A DNA stretch of 64,000 nt from Luteimonas fraxinea (GTDB taxonomy: Bacteria; Pseudomonadota; Gammaproteobacteria; Xanthomonadales; Xanthomonadaceae), in the NCBI RefSeq assembly GCF_021233355.1, contig NZ_CP089507.1, positions 372,001 to 436,000 on the forward strand, given 5' to 3'. The notes under the pieces are model-generated. The model ran no database searches, was not told the origin of the DNA, and was given only the letters and a program-made list of their open reading frames with translations. Below, piece after piece: positions 38,237 through 47,236 of this stretch. How positions within the stretch are numbered: the first letter of the stretch is position 1; every line of letters begins with the position of its first letter. A program made the translations under genes and the position numbers.

Positions 38237-38412
38237 CCTATATCGAGTACGTCGTCGCCGCCTACGCGGTGTTCGCCGCCGTGCTGGCCTGGGATTTCGT
38301 CGCGCCGCGTATCCGCACTGCGCAGCTGCTGCGCGCGGTGCGTCTGCTGGCATCGCGCCGCGCTGCGGCGACGATTGTGGCCGCAGATGACACCGCGGAG
38401 CTGACCCGATGA
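38233..38412 (+). CDS. ccmD: Heme exporter small subunit CcmD
   Basis: 59-residue single-pass membrane protein. One helix (about 5-24, [20 protein letters not shown]) is followed by a basic cytoplasmic tail, the normal CcmD design; it helps release holo-CcmE from CcmABC. Both ends overlap neighbours by 4 nt (ATGA at 38233 with ccmC, and at 38409 with ccmE), so position as well as topology supports the call. Confidence 0.92.
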   Translation: MTYIEYVVAAYAVFAAVLAWDFVAPRIRTAQLLRAVRLLASRRAAATIVAADDTAELTR

Positions 38413-38891
38413 ATCCGGTCCGCCGCCGCCGTCTGCTGTTCGTCGTCGCGATCGTCGCGGCCAGCGCGCTGTCGATGACGCTGATCGCGTTCGCCCTGCA
38501 ACGCAACGTCTCCTATCTGTATACGCCGCACGAAGTGCTGGGCGGGATCGCCGGCGCCGCGGTGTCGTCGGGCGAAGCGCGGTTCCGGCTCGGCGGCATG
38601 GTCGCCGGCGGTTCGTTCTCGCGTGCCGAGGGCTCGATGGAAGCGCGCTTCCGGGTCACCGATGGCGATGCCGAACTGCCGGTGCGTTACACCGGGCTGC
38701 TGCCCGATCTCTTCCGCGAACACCAGGCGGTGATCGCGACCGGACGCATGGACGGCGACACCTTCGTCGCCGAGCAGGTGCTCGCGCGCCACGACGAGAC
38801 CTACGTGCCGAAAGAAGTTGCCGACAAGATGGGCCTCGCGCACGACAAGCACGGCATCGTGACGCCGGCCGACGCGGACGCCGCGCAGTGA
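38409..38891 (+). CDS. ccmE: Heme chaperone CcmE
   Basis: Periplasmic membrane-anchored OB-fold protein that carries heme covalently between CcmC and CcmF. 160 residues: N-terminal anchor (about 9-29), and the heme-binding HDETY motif with His128 and Tyr132. The basic [10 protein letters not shown] start and SYLYTPHEV segment match the family. It sits between ccmD and ccmF. Confidence 0.96.
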   Translation: MNPVRRRRLLFVVAIVAASALSMTLIAFALQRNVSYLYTPHEVLGGIAGAAVSSGEARFRLGGMVAGGSFSRAEGSMEARFRVTDGDAELPVRYTGLLPDLFREHQAVIATGRMDGDTFVAEQVLARHDETYVPKEVADKMGLAHDKHGIVTPADADAAQ

Positions 38892-38927
38892 TCGAAGTGG
38901 TGCGTGGCGCACATACCGGAGTTGTCG

Positions 38928-40853
38928 ATGCTGCCTGAGCTCGGCCAGATCGCGTTGTTGCTGGCGCTGGTCGCCGCGACGCTGCAGACGGTGCTGCCGC
39001 TGCTCGGTGCGCAGCGCGGTCTTGCGCCGTGGATGGCGACCGCGCGTCCGGCCGCGTACGCGCAATGGGCGCTGACGTTTCTCGCGTGGGCGGCGCTGAC
39101 GGCCGCGTTCGTGCAACAGGATTTCTCGGTGCGCTACGTCGCCGAGAATTCGAACTCGCTGCTGCCGATGGTCTATCGCTTCACCGCGGTCTGGGGTGGA
39201 CACGAAGGCTCGCTGTTGCTGTGGGTGTTCGTGCTCGCATGCTGGAACGCGGCGGTGGCGTGGTTCTCGCGCTCGTTGCCGGACGTGGTGCTGGCGCGCG
39301 TGCTCGCGATCATGGGCGCGGTCTGCCTGGGCTTTCTCGCGTTCCTGATCTTCACCAGCAACCCGTTCGAACGCATCCTGCCGATGCCGCTCGAAGGGCG
39401 CGATCTGAATCCGCTGCTGCAGGATCCGGGCATGATCGTGCACCCGCCGATGCTCTACATCGGCTACTCGGGTTTCATGGTGCCGTTCGCGTTCGCGATC
39501 GCCGCGCTGCTCGACGGCAAGGTCGACGCGCACTGGCTGCGCTGGACGCGGCCGTGGACCAATGTGTCGTGGGCGTTCCTGACGATCGGCATTGCGCTCG
39601 GTTCGTGGTGGGCGTATTACGAACTCGGCTGGGGCGGCTGGTGGTTCTGGGATCCGGTCGAGAATGCGAGCTTCATGCCGTGGCTGGCCGGCGCGGCGCT
39701 GATCCACTCGCAAGCGGTCACCGAGAAGCGCGGCAGTTTCCACGGCTGGACGCTGCTGCTGGCGATCGCGACGTTCTCGCTGTCGCTGCTCGGCGCATTC
39801 CTCGTACGCTCCGGCGTGCTGACCAGCGTGCACAGTTTCGCCGCCGATCCGACGCGCGGGCTCTTCATTCTCGTGTTCCTCGGCCTCGTCGTCGGTGGCT
39901 CGCTGCTGCTCTACGCGTTACGCGCGCCGGACGGCCGCGATGGCAAACCGTTCGCGGCGACCTCGCGCGAAACGCTGCTGCTCGCGAACAATCTGCTGCT
40001 GGTCGCGGCCTGCGCGATGGTGCTGCTGGGCACGCTGTATCCGCTGCTGGCCGATGCATTGAATCTCGGCAAGATTTCGGTCGGACCGCCCTACTTCGGG
40101 CTGTTGTTCCTGCTGCTGATGACGCCGCTGGTGCTGCTGTTGCCGTTCGGTCCGCTGACGCGATGGCAGAACGAGGACATGTCCAAGCCGCTGCGCATGC
40201 TGCTGCCGTGGGCGGCCCTCGCGCTGATCGCGGCGACGCTCGCGTTCTTCACCGCGCCGCAGGGCCCTTGGAAGGTTGCGATGGGTGTGGCAGGCGCGGT
40301 GTGGGTGGCCGGCGGCACGGCGCGATTCGTATGGACCCGCCTGCGCGCGCCCGGCGGTCGCATGGGCGCGGAGATGACCGGCATGGTGCTCGGCCATCTG
40401 GGGATTTCGGTGTTCCTGATCGGCGCGCTGCTGGTCGAGGGCCTCAACGTGCAGCGCGAAGTGGCGTTGCTGCCGGGCCAGTCACTGGAGATCGGACGCG
40501 ATGCCTTCGTGCTCGACAGCGTCGCCCATCACGTCGGTCCGAATTACGAATCCGATCGCGGCACGGTACGCATGCTGCGCGACGACCGGCTGGTGACCAC
40601 GCTGCATCCCGAAAAGCGCACCTACGCCAGCGGCGGCCAGGTGATGACCGAAACCGCGATCCGTCCCGGCGTGACGCGCGATGTCTACGTCGCGCTCGGT
40701 GAACCGCTGGGCGGCGGCGCCTGGGCGCTGCGCGTACACATCAAACCTTTCGTGCGCTGGGTCTGGGCGGGCGCGTTCCTGATGGCGCTGGGCGGTTTCG
40801 TCACCGCGGCCGATCGCCGCTTCCGCCGGCCGCGTCGCGAGAAGGCCGCATGA
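38928..40853 (+). CDS. ccmF: Cytochrome c heme lyase CcmF
   Basis: Large inner-membrane protein that joins heme from CcmE to apocytochrome CxxCH motifs. 641 residues, about 15 helices, with the WWD domain WGGWWFWDPVENASFMPW (about 234-251) and conserved HPPMLYIGYSG. The ATG at 38928 follows GGAG by 6 nt and gives a length close to E. coli CcmF (647); a GTG at 38904 would add 8 residues with no Shine-Dalgarno. It overlaps ccmG by 4 nt. Confidence 0.96.
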   Translation: MLPELGQIALLLALVAATLQTVLPLLGAQRGLAPWMATARPAAYAQWALTFLAWAALTAAFVQQDFSVRYVAENSNSLLPMVYRFTAVWGGHEGSLLLWVFVLACWNAAVAWFSRSLPDVVLARVLAIMGAVCLGFLAFLIFTSNPFERILPMPLEGRDLNPLLQDPGMIVHPPMLYIGYSGFMVPFAFAIAALLDGKVDAHWLRWTRPWTNVSWAFLTIGIALGSWWAYYELGWGGWWFWDPVENASFMPWLAGAALIHSQAVTEKRGSFHGWTLLLAIATFSLSLLGAFLVRSGVLTSVHSFAADPTRGLFILVFLGLVVGGSLLLYALRAPDGRDGKPFAATSRETLLLANNLLLVAACAMVLLGTLYPLLADALNLGKISVGPPYFGLLFLLLMTPLVLLLPFGPLTRWQNEDMSKPLRMLLPWAALALIAATLAFFTAPQGPWKVAMGVAGAVWVAGGTARFVWTRLRAPGGRMGAEMTGMVLGHLGISVFLIGALLVEGLNVQREVALLPGQSLEIGRDAFVLDSVAHHVGPNYESDRGTVRMLRDDRLVTTLHPEKRTYASGGQVMTETAIRPGVTRDVYVALGEPLGGGAWALRVHIKPFVRWVWAGAFLMALGGFVTAADRRFRRPRREKAA

Positions 40854-41398
40854 GTGCCTCGCGCGCCCGCTGGCTGCCGCTGGCCGTGTTCGGCGTGATC
40901 CTCGCGCTGCTGGCTGCAGGCGTGTGGCTGAGCCGCAGTCCGGATCGCGACGCCCTGCCCTCGCCGTTGATCGGCAAACCGGCGCCGGCGTTCCAGCTGC
41001 CGGTGCTCGGCGCACCGGAACGTCTGGTCACGCAGACCGATCTGCGCGGCACGCCGTATCTGCTCAACGTCTGGGGCAGCTGGTGCCCGGGTTGCCGCGA
41101 GGAGCACGCGGTGGTCAATGCGTTCGCCAAGACCGGCCGCGTACGCGTGATCGGCTTCAACTGGAAGGACGAGCCCGAAGACGCGACGCGCTGGCTCGCG
41201 CAGTTCGGCAATCCCTACGACCTTGTGCTCGCCGACTACGACGGCAAGGCTGCGATCGAATGGGGCATCTACGGCGCGCCGGAAACCTTCCTCGTCGATG
41301 GCGGCGGCACGATCCTGTGGAAGCACGTCGGCCCGATGACCGATGCGACGATCCGTGAGCAATTGATGCCCCTCGTCGAACGGCTGGAGGCGCCGTGA
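40850..41398 (+). CDS. ccmG: Thiol:disulfide oxidoreductase CcmG/DsbE
   Basis: Periplasmic membrane-tethered thioredoxin-like protein that keeps apocytochrome cysteines reduced. 182 residues: N-terminal signal anchor (about 7-26), thioredoxin fold with active site WCPGC (in NVWGSWCPGCREEH, near residues 78-82) and the characteristic GAPETFLVDG. It overlaps both ccmF and ccmH by 4 nt. Confidence 0.95.
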   Translation: MSASRARWLPLAVFGVILALLAAGVWLSRSPDRDALPSPLIGKPAPAFQLPVLGAPERLVTQTDLRGTPYLLNVWGSWCPGCREEHAVVNAFAKTGRVRVIGFNWKDEPEDATRWLAQFGNPYDLVLADYDGKAAIEWGIYGAPETFLVDGGGTILWKHVGPMTDATIREQLMPLVERLEAP

Positions 41399-41838
41399 TC
41401 CGCACCGCGTTGCTCGCATTGCTGTTGTGCCTGACGTGGCCGCAGGCCGCGCGCGCGCAGGTCGCCGTCGACGCCGCGCCGCTGCGCTTCGAGGACACCG
41501 CCGAAGAACGCCGTTTCCACAGCCTCGTCGCCGAGCTGCGCTGCGTGATGTGCCAGAACCAGTCGCTGGCCGATTCCAATGCGCAGATCGCCCATGACCT
41601 GCGCCGCGAAGTGCTGACGCTGATGCGCGAAGGACTGGACGACCCGGCGATCAAGGCGCATCTGGTCGCGCGCTATGGCGAGTTCGTGCTGTATAGCCCG
41701 CAGGTCGGCCCGTCGACGTGGCTGCTGTGGTTCGGCCCGCTGCTGCTGCTCGGCGCCGGCGGCGTGGTGATCTGGCGCGTCGTCGCCTCGCGCAAGCAAG
41801 CCGCGCCGCTGCCGCCCGACGACACGGAGACCTGGTGA
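41395..41838 (+). CDS. ccmH: Cytochrome c maturation protein CcmH (CcmL type)
   Basis: 147-residue periplasmic thiol protein that reduces apocytochromes with CcmG. Signal peptide (1-21, ending ARAQ), the redox motif LRCVMCQNQSLADSNA (about 50-65) and a C-terminal anchor (about 102-123, LLWFGPLLLLGAGGVVIW). It is the short CcmH form; the TPR domain fused to it in E. coli is the separate next gene. Stop and next start overlap by one base (TGATG). Confidence 0.95.
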   Translation: MIRTALLALLLCLTWPQAARAQVAVDAAPLRFEDTAEERRFHSLVAELRCVMCQNQSLADSNAQIAHDLRREVLTLMREGLDDPAIKAHLVARYGEFVLYSPQVGPSTWLLWFGPLLLLGAGGVVIWRVVASRKQAAPLPPDDTETW

Positions 41839-42851
41839 TGCTGCTGTTCGTCGTGCTCGCGATCGTGCTGACGCTGGCGACCGTCGTCGTCCTGACCTGG
41901 GGGCTGCGTCGTGGTGCGTCGCGGGTCGCGATCGCGGTCACGCTGCTGGTGCCAGTGCTCGTGGCCGGCATGTACATGCTGGTCGGCACGCCGCAGGCGC
42001 TCGATCCCGAAGAACTCGCCGCGCCCGATTCGCTGGACGACGCGATCGCGCGTCTGGAAACCGATCTGCAGCGCGATCCGCGACAGCCCGAAGGCTGGCT
42101 GCTGCTGGGCCGCGCTTATGCGGGACTGGAGCGGCACGCCGACGCGCGCGACGCGATCGCGCGCGCGGCGAAGCTGCTGCCCGAGGACGACGCGGTGCAG
42201 GTCGAAGCTGCGCAGGCCAGCGCGCGCGCAGCGCCGGACCGGCGCTTCGATGCAGCTGCGGTGCAGACGTTGCGCAATGTCCTCGCGCGCAATCCCGACC
42301 ATCAGCACGCACGCTGGTATCTGGGCATCGCCCAGCGTCAGGCGGGCGACGATGCCGGCGCGGTCGCGACGTGGACGCCTTTGCTGCCGCTGCTCGATGG
42401 CGCCGCCGGCGACGCACTGCGCACCCAGATCGCCGTCGCGCGCACTGCCGCCGGCATGCCCGCGGACGACGCATCGGCGACTACTGCAGTCCCCACGCCC
42501 GGCACGCATGCGTTACGCGTCCGCGTACGACTCGATCCTGCCGGCGCCACGCTGCCCGGCGACGCGACGGTCTTCGTCATCGCCCGCCGGCCCGGCGGTC
42601 CGCCGATGCCGGTCGCGGTGCAGCGCCATCCGGTCTCGGCGCTGCCGCTCGACATCGTGCTGGGCGACGGCGACAGCCCCATGCCGACCCAGCCGCTGTC
42701 GGCGCTCGATTCGGTCGAGATCATCGCGCGCATCTCGCGCAGTGGCGACGCATCGCGCAGCGACGGCGACCTCGAATCCGCACCGGTGCGGGTGACGCTG
42801 CCGGCGCGCGATCCGGTCGAACTCGTCTTACCCGCCGCCGCGACGCCCTGA
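41838..42851 (+). CDS. ccmI: Cytochrome c maturation protein CcmI (CycH, TPR)
   Basis: 337-residue membrane-anchored TPR protein that presents apocytochrome c to the heme lyase. Two N-terminal membrane helices (about 2-20 and 30-48), a TPR region (about 60-185, with EGWLLLGRAYAGLERHADARDAI), then a beta-rich C-terminal domain (about 215-330). Last gene of the ccm operon; start at 41838 overlaps the ccmH stop. The organisation ccmABCDEFGHI is complete. Confidence 0.92.
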   Translation: MLLFVVLAIVLTLATVVVLTWGLRRGASRVAIAVTLLVPVLVAGMYMLVGTPQALDPEELAAPDSLDDAIARLETDLQRDPRQPEGWLLLGRAYAGLERHADARDAIARAAKLLPEDDAVQVEAAQASARAAPDRRFDAAAVQTLRNVLARNPDHQHARWYLGIAQRQAGDDAGAVATWTPLLPLLDGAAGDALRTQIAVARTAAGMPADDASATTAVPTPGTHALRVRVRLDPAGATLPGDATVFVIARRPGGPPMPVAVQRHPVSALPLDIVLGDGDSPMPTQPLSALDSVEIIARISRSGDASRSDGDLESAPVRVTLPARDPVELVLPAAATP

Positions 42852-42873
42852 CCGTCGCCACGCACCGAGTCGC

Positions 42874-42879
42874 TACACT
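42874..42879 (+). promoter_or_regulatory. -10 box of metX, 6 nt before ATG
   Basis: TACACT is followed by GGCGCG and the metX start codon. A -35 is not clear (CTGACC lies 20 bp upstream). This predicts a leaderless transcript. Confidence 0.45.
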
Positions 42880-42885
42880 GGCGCG

Positions 42886-44028
42886 ATGACCGAATTCATC
42901 CCGCCGGGCAGCCGCTTCATCGACCTGCCCTCGCCGTTCCCGATGAAGCGCGGCCGCGCGCTCCGTGGCGCCCGCATGGCCTACGAGACCTGGGGCACGC
43001 TCGACGCCGAACGCGGCAACGCGATCCTGATCGTCACCGGCCTGTCGCCCGACGCGCACGCTGCCAGCCACGCCAACGACGACACACCCGGCTGGTGGGA
43101 GCCGATGCTCGGCCCCGGCAAGCCGATCGATACCGACCGCTGGTTCGTGATCTGCGTGAACTCGCTCGGCAGCTGCAAGGGCTCCACCGGCCCCGCGTCG
43201 AACAATCCCGACACCGGCGCACCGTACCGGCTCGCGTTTCCGGAACTGTCGGTCGAAGACGGCGCCGACGCCGCCGCGCATGTCGTCGCTGCGCTCGGCA
43301 TCGAACGCCTGGCCTGCGTGATCGGCAATTCGATGGGCGGCATGACCGCGCTCGCGTTGCTCGCGCGCTTCCCGGGACTCGCGCGTACGCACATCAACAT
43401 CTGCGGCGCCGCGCGCGCATTGCCGTTCTCGATCGCGATCCGCTCGCTGCAGCGCGAGGCGATCCGTCTGGATCCGATGTGGCAGAACGGCGCCTACACC
43501 GATACCGCGTACCCCGAGAGCGGCATGCGCATGGCGCGCAAGCTCGGCGTGATCACGTATCGCTCCGCACTGGAGTGGGATGGCCGCTTCGGCCGCGTGC
43601 GACTCGAATCCGATCGCCGCGAGGACGAGGAGCCGTTCGGCCTCGAGTTCGAAGTCGAGAGTTATCTCGAAGGTCACGCCCGCCGTTTCGTGCGCCGCTT
43701 CGATCCCAACTGCTATCTCTACCTCAGCCGCTCGATGGATTGGTTCGACATCGGCGAAAGCTGTGGCGGCAGCACCGACGACGGCCTGGCGAAACTGCGT
43801 GTCGAACGCGCGCTCGCGATCGGCGTACACACCGACATCCTGTTCCCGCTGCAGCAGCAGCAGCAGATCGCCGACGGCCTGCGCGCCGGCGGCATCGACG
43901 CGACGTTCCTGCCGCTGGAATCACCGCAGGGGCATGACGCGTTTCTCGTCGACATCGCGCGTTTCGGGCCGGCGGTTGCGGACTTTCTTGCTGCGCTGCC
44001 GCCTGCAACCGCGCCGGCCGCGGGCTAG
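42886..44028 (+). CDS. metX: MetX-family L-serine/homoserine O-acyltransferase
   Basis: Alpha/beta-hydrolase acyltransferase of 380 residues. Catalytic triad: nucleophile Ser149 in GNSMGGMTAL, Asp in GVHTDILFP and His in PQGHDAFL. NSLGSCKGSTGP corresponds to the MetX oxyanion/substrate loop, where homoserine acetyltransferases usually read NVLGGC. Members of this subgroup in Xanthomonadaceae have been described as succinyl-CoA:serine O-succinyltransferases feeding cysteine synthesis, so the substrate may be serine rather than homoserine. The neighbouring cysteine-dioxygenase-like gene fits sulfur amino acid metabolism. Family certain, substrate open. Confidence 0.88.
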   Translation: MTEFIPPGSRFIDLPSPFPMKRGRALRGARMAYETWGTLDAERGNAILIVTGLSPDAHAASHANDDTPGWWEPMLGPGKPIDTDRWFVICVNSLGSCKGSTGPASNNPDTGAPYRLAFPELSVEDGADAAAHVVAALGIERLACVIGNSMGGMTALALLARFPGLARTHINICGAARALPFSIAIRSLQREAIRLDPMWQNGAYTDTAYPESGMRMARKLGVITYRSALEWDGRFGRVRLESDRREDEEPFGLEFEVESYLEGHARRFVRRFDPNCYLYLSRSMDWFDIGESCGGSTDDGLAKLRVERALAIGVHTDILFPLQQQQQIADGLRAGGIDATFLPLESPQGHDAFLVDIARFGPAVADFLAALPPATAPAAG

Positions 44029-44031
44029 ACT
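44026..44031 (+). promoter_or_regulatory. -10 box of the cysteine-dioxygenase-like gene, 6 nt before ATG
   Basis: TAGACT overlaps the metX stop codon and is followed by GCGGCG and ATG. CTGCAA 17 bp upstream is a weak -35. The arrangement again predicts a leaderless mRNA. Confidence 0.45.
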
Positions 44032-44037
44032 GCGGCG

Positions 44038-44643
44038 ATGCGTTTCGAGTCCACCGCCGCCGAGTCACCCGACATCGCCTTCCAGGGCCGCGACCGGTTG
44101 ATCGCGGCGATCGATACGGCCATCGCAGCCGGTGACCACCACGCCGTCACCAGCGCGCTGCGCGGTGCCATGTGCGCGCTGATCCGCGATCCCGCGGTCG
44201 AACTGCCGGCCTGCACGCAACTCCCGGTCGACGGCCACTACGCCCGCCGCGAGCTGTATCGCAGCCTCGCGCATGGTTACAGCGTGGTCGCGATGACCTG
44301 GGCGCCCGGCCAGGGCACGCCGATCCACGATCACGACGGCCTGTGGTGCGTCGAAGGCATCTGGCGCGGCACGCTGGAAATCGCCCAGTACGAATTGCTC
44401 GAATCCGAGGGCGAGCGGTTCCGCTTCCGCGCGGCCTCGGGCATGCAGGCCGGCGTCGGCAGCGCCGGCAGTCTGATTCCGCCGCACGAATACCACACGA
44501 TCCGCAACGCGAGCCCGGATTCCGTCGCCGTGTCGCTGCACGTCTACCAGGCGCCGATCGTGCATTGCGCGCGCTTCCGCCCCGAGGCGGACGACTGGTA
44601 TCTGCGCTACGACGCCTCGCTGGTCGTCGACACCGTCGACTGA
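44038..44643 (+). CDS. Cysteine dioxygenase family protein (cupin)
   Basis: 201-residue iron-dependent thiol dioxygenase candidate that would oxidise cysteine (or a related thiol such as 3-mercaptopropionate) to the sulfinic acid. Cupin ligands His97 and His99 are in GTPIHDHDGLWCVEGIWRG, with a third His at 150 or 153 in IPPHEYH. VHVYQAP-like sequence near the C terminus is typical of bacterial CDO proteins. It follows the metX-family gene by 9 bp, so synthesis and breakdown of a sulfur amino acid may be encoded side by side. Substrate is not resolved. Confidence 0.85.
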   Translation: MRFESTAAESPDIAFQGRDRLIAAIDTAIAAGDHHAVTSALRGAMCALIRDPAVELPACTQLPVDGHYARRELYRSLAHGYSVVAMTWAPGQGTPIHDHDGLWCVEGIWRGTLEIAQYELLESEGERFRFRAASGMQAGVGSAGSLIPPHEYHTIRNASPDSVAVSLHVYQAPIVHCARFRPEADDWYLRYDASLVVDTVD

Positions 44644-44745
44644 GCCGCGCGCGACGCTTCCGCTCGAACGTGAACAGGGGGGCGCATCCCACGACCCCAG
44701 CCGCTACAGTGAGCCGGCTCCCCCCGCCGCTCTCTGTCGAGGCCG

Positions 44746-46599
44746 ATGACCCGATCGCTGCTGACCGCCTCCTTGGCGATGTTGCTTGCCGCCTGCGGCC
44801 AGTCCTCCACCGTGCCCGATGCCGATGGCCGCGCCGTCGATGCGCTGGTCGACGCGCAATTCGATGCATTTCTCGCCAACGATCCCGAAGCGATGACCGT
44901 GCTCGGCATCGACAGTCCGGATTCGCGCGTTGCCGCTGGCCGTCTGACCGACGCATCGCTGGTGCACCGCGCCGAGTTGCGCGACACGCTGGCCGCCAAT
45001 CTGGCCGCGCTCGACGACATCGACGACGACGCGTTCGCGCCGCAGCAGCAGCGCACGCTGGAAATGGCGCGCTGGTTCTACCGCAGCCAGGCCGATCTGC
45101 TCGGCTTCGACTGGTCACCCGCGTGGTTGCCACTGGGCACGAATCTCTACGCCGTCGACCAGCTGTCGAGCATTCCGATGTCGCTGCCGGGGTTCTTCGA
45201 AAGCGCACAGCCGGTGACTGGCGCGGCCGAAGCACGCAATTACGTCGCGCGACTGCACGCGGTGGCGACCAAGCTCGACCAGGTGGGCGACAACCTCGAC
45301 CTGCAGGCGAGTCACGGCGTGGTGCCGCCACGTATCGCACTCGAAGGCGCCGCCCTGCAGATCCGCGATCTGGTGCGCGTCGGCGTCGACAGCAGCCCGT
45401 TCGTGCAGGCCTTCGCACGCAAGCTCGATGGCGCACAGGGCATCGATGCCGCACTGCGCGAAGAGTTGCTGCGCGATGCGCGCACGGCGATCGAGGACGC
45501 GACGCTGCCGGCCTACGCGCGCCTGCTCGCGCGCATTGAAGCCGCCATCGCCACGCAGAATGCCGACAACGGCGTCTGGGCCCTGCCCGACGGCGACGAC
45601 TACTACGCGGCCGCGTTGCGCTGGAACACCGGCGTCGGCATCGACGCGGCCCAGTTGCATGCGCTTGGCCATGACGAAGTCAGCCGCATCCGCGGCGAGA
45701 TGGCGGCGATCGTGCGCGACCGCCTGCCGCTGGCCGAGGTCGAGACGACCCCCGCTTCAGACAGCGTCGACACTGCGACCGAAACCGTTGTTGCGAGCGT
45801 GTCCGACGCGGATCGCGAGGCCTTGCGTGCATCGGTCCAGACACGCCTGGATGCGATCGAGGACGCACTGCCCGGCTACTTCAACGCGCTGCCGACACAG
45901 CCGCTCGAAGTCCAGCTGGCGCCGCCCGATGCGACCGGCAATGCCGCGGTCTATTACGTGCCGCCCGGCGGCGATGTCCGACCCGGCGCCCTGGTGCTCG
46001 ATGTCGCGCAGGTGCGCGCCCTGCCCGAAGGCGGACTGCCGACGCTGGTCTATCACAACGGACTGCCCGGCCATCATCTGCAAGTCGGCCTCGCCCAGGC
46101 GCAGGTCGCGTTGCCGCGGCTGCGGCGCAGTCTGGCGCCGACCGCGTTCACCGAAGGCTGGGCGATGTATGCCGAACGTCTCGCGGTCGAGATGGGTGTC
46201 TACGACGACGATCCGCAGGGTGATCTGGGCCGCCTGCGCGCAGAACTGGTGCACGCTGCGCGACTGGTCGTCGATACCGGCCTGCATTCCGAACGCTGGA
46301 CGCTCGCGCAGGCGCAGACCTATCTGCGCGACGTTGCCGGCATGAGCGAAGCGCAGGCGCGCAGCGAGGCGCAGCGTCAACTGGTGCGCCCGGGTCGCGC
46401 GTGCGCACACACGGTCGGCCTGCACACTCTGCTCGCGCTGCGCGGCCATGCGCGCCAGTCACTGAAGAAGCGGTTCGACCTGCGCGCGTTTCACGGTGTG
46501 CTGCTGGAGAACGGCGCGCTGCCGCTGGATGTGGTGTCGCGCGCAGTCGATGCGTGGATCGCCGCGTCGAAGATCGAGGACGAAGGCGGCGCCGGCTGA
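44746..46599 (+). CDS. DUF885 family lipoprotein with altered metal motif
   Basis: 617-residue protein with lipobox LLAAC (Cys17), so lipid-anchored. The body follows the DUF885 (zinc-metallopeptidase-like) plan: N-terminal helical region, PLGTNLYAVDQLSSIPMSLPGFF, and the C-terminal RFDLRAFHGVLLENGALPLDVV block. The family normally carries HExxPGHHLQ; here it reads HNGLPGHHLQ (His437-Asn438), so the catalytic Glu is replaced by Asn. A Thr/Ser/Val-rich insertion (about 335-360) is also present. It may be a binding or otherwise non-hydrolytic relative. A TACAGT box at 44705-44710 is a possible -10. Confidence 0.82.
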   Translation: MTRSLLTASLAMLLAACGQSSTVPDADGRAVDALVDAQFDAFLANDPEAMTVLGIDSPDSRVAAGRLTDASLVHRAELRDTLAANLAALDDIDDDAFAPQQQRTLEMARWFYRSQADLLGFDWSPAWLPLGTNLYAVDQLSSIPMSLPGFFESAQPVTGAAEARNYVARLHAVATKLDQVGDNLDLQASHGVVPPRIALEGAALQIRDLVRVGVDSSPFVQAFARKLDGAQGIDAALREELLRDARTAIEDATLPAYARLLARIEAAIATQNADNGVWALPDGDDYYAAALRWNTGVGIDAAQLHALGHDEVSRIRGEMAAIVRDRLPLAEVETTPASDSVDTATETVVASVSDADREALRASVQTRLDAIEDALPGYFNALPTQPLEVQLAPPDATGNAAVYYVPPGGDVRPGALVLDVAQVRALPEGGLPTLVYHNGLPGHHLQVGLAQAQVALPRLRRSLAPTAFTEGWAMYAERLAVEMGVYDDDPQGDLGRLRAELVHAARLVVDTGLHSERWTLAQAQTYLRDVAGMSEAQARSEAQRQLVRPGRACAHTVGLHTLLALRGHARQSLKKRFDLRAFHGVLLENGALPLDVVSRAVDAWIAASKIEDEGGAG

Positions 46600-46612
46600 G
46601 CCAGCGCCGCGG

Positions 46613-47155
46613 TCACTCGGACAGCAGCTGCTTGACCTCGACCCGCAGCGTGCGGCCACCTTCGATCAACCAGGCACGGCCGTCGACGACGATGCCGTCG
46701 CCGACATGCGCTTTCTCCACCAGACCGTCCTCGACGGCGCCACCCGACGCCGCATCGAAGCGCACCTGTTCGGGCATGCGCGACACCGGCTGCGGCACAT
46801 CGGGACGCAAGGCAGCCGGCCGGCCTTCGACGTTCGAGACCATGTAGCCGTTCGGACACGGCGCGCGCACGCAGCGGATATTGCTCAGGTGCACGCGGAA
46901 CACGCCTTCGGCGAGACGCACCTGGCCGTTCGGCTGCGAGGGCACGGTGTGGGTGCCCGCAGGCAGTGCGATCTCGCGCTCGGCGACCGGCTCGGCGTCG
47001 ACGACGCGCTGGGCCGGCTGGCTCGCGCAGGCCGCGGCCGTCAACGGCAGCAGGACCGCGAACAGGATCCGCATACGGCGCGCACGCGCAGCCGACAGAC
47101 GCGGTCGTGCAAGCATCCAGGCCGCCATCCCTTGCGGCTTCATTCGATCGTGCAT
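46613..47155 (-). CDS. Hypothetical lipoprotein
   Basis: 180-residue protein I do not recognise. A hydrophobic stretch ends in a lipobox-like TAAAC (Cys43). The mature domain is beta-rich, with GQVRLAEGVFRVHLSNIRCVRAPCPNG containing two cysteines five apart, and a second block ending LRVEVKQLLSE. The ATG at 47155 is preceded by GGGAGGGG, a good Shine-Dalgarno, but gives a long basic leader; ATG at 47074 (MRILFAVLLPLTAAAC) gives a more usual signal peptide without a ribosome-binding site. It converges with the DUF885 gene. Confidence 0.65.
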   Translation of the reverse strand: MHDRMKPQGMAAWMLARPRLSAARARRMRILFAVLLPLTAAACASQPAQRVVDAEPVAEREIALPAGTHTVPSQPNGQVRLAEGVFRVHLSNIRCVRAPCPNGYMVSNVEGRPAALRPDVPQPVSRMPEQVRFDAASGGAVEDGLVEKAHVGDGIVVDGRAWLIEGGRTLRVEVKQLLSE

Positions 47156-47236
47156 GTCCCCTCCCGGGCTCCCGGCCCTGCGCCGGCACGCGCATGATGC
47201 CGGCCCACATGTTTGAAGAACGCAAAGACGCCGGGA

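Noticed and set aside
42852..42885. SAM-type riboswitch before metX
   Set aside because: Only 34 bp separate it from ccmI and a -10 box lies 6 nt before the ATG, leaving no room for an aptamer.
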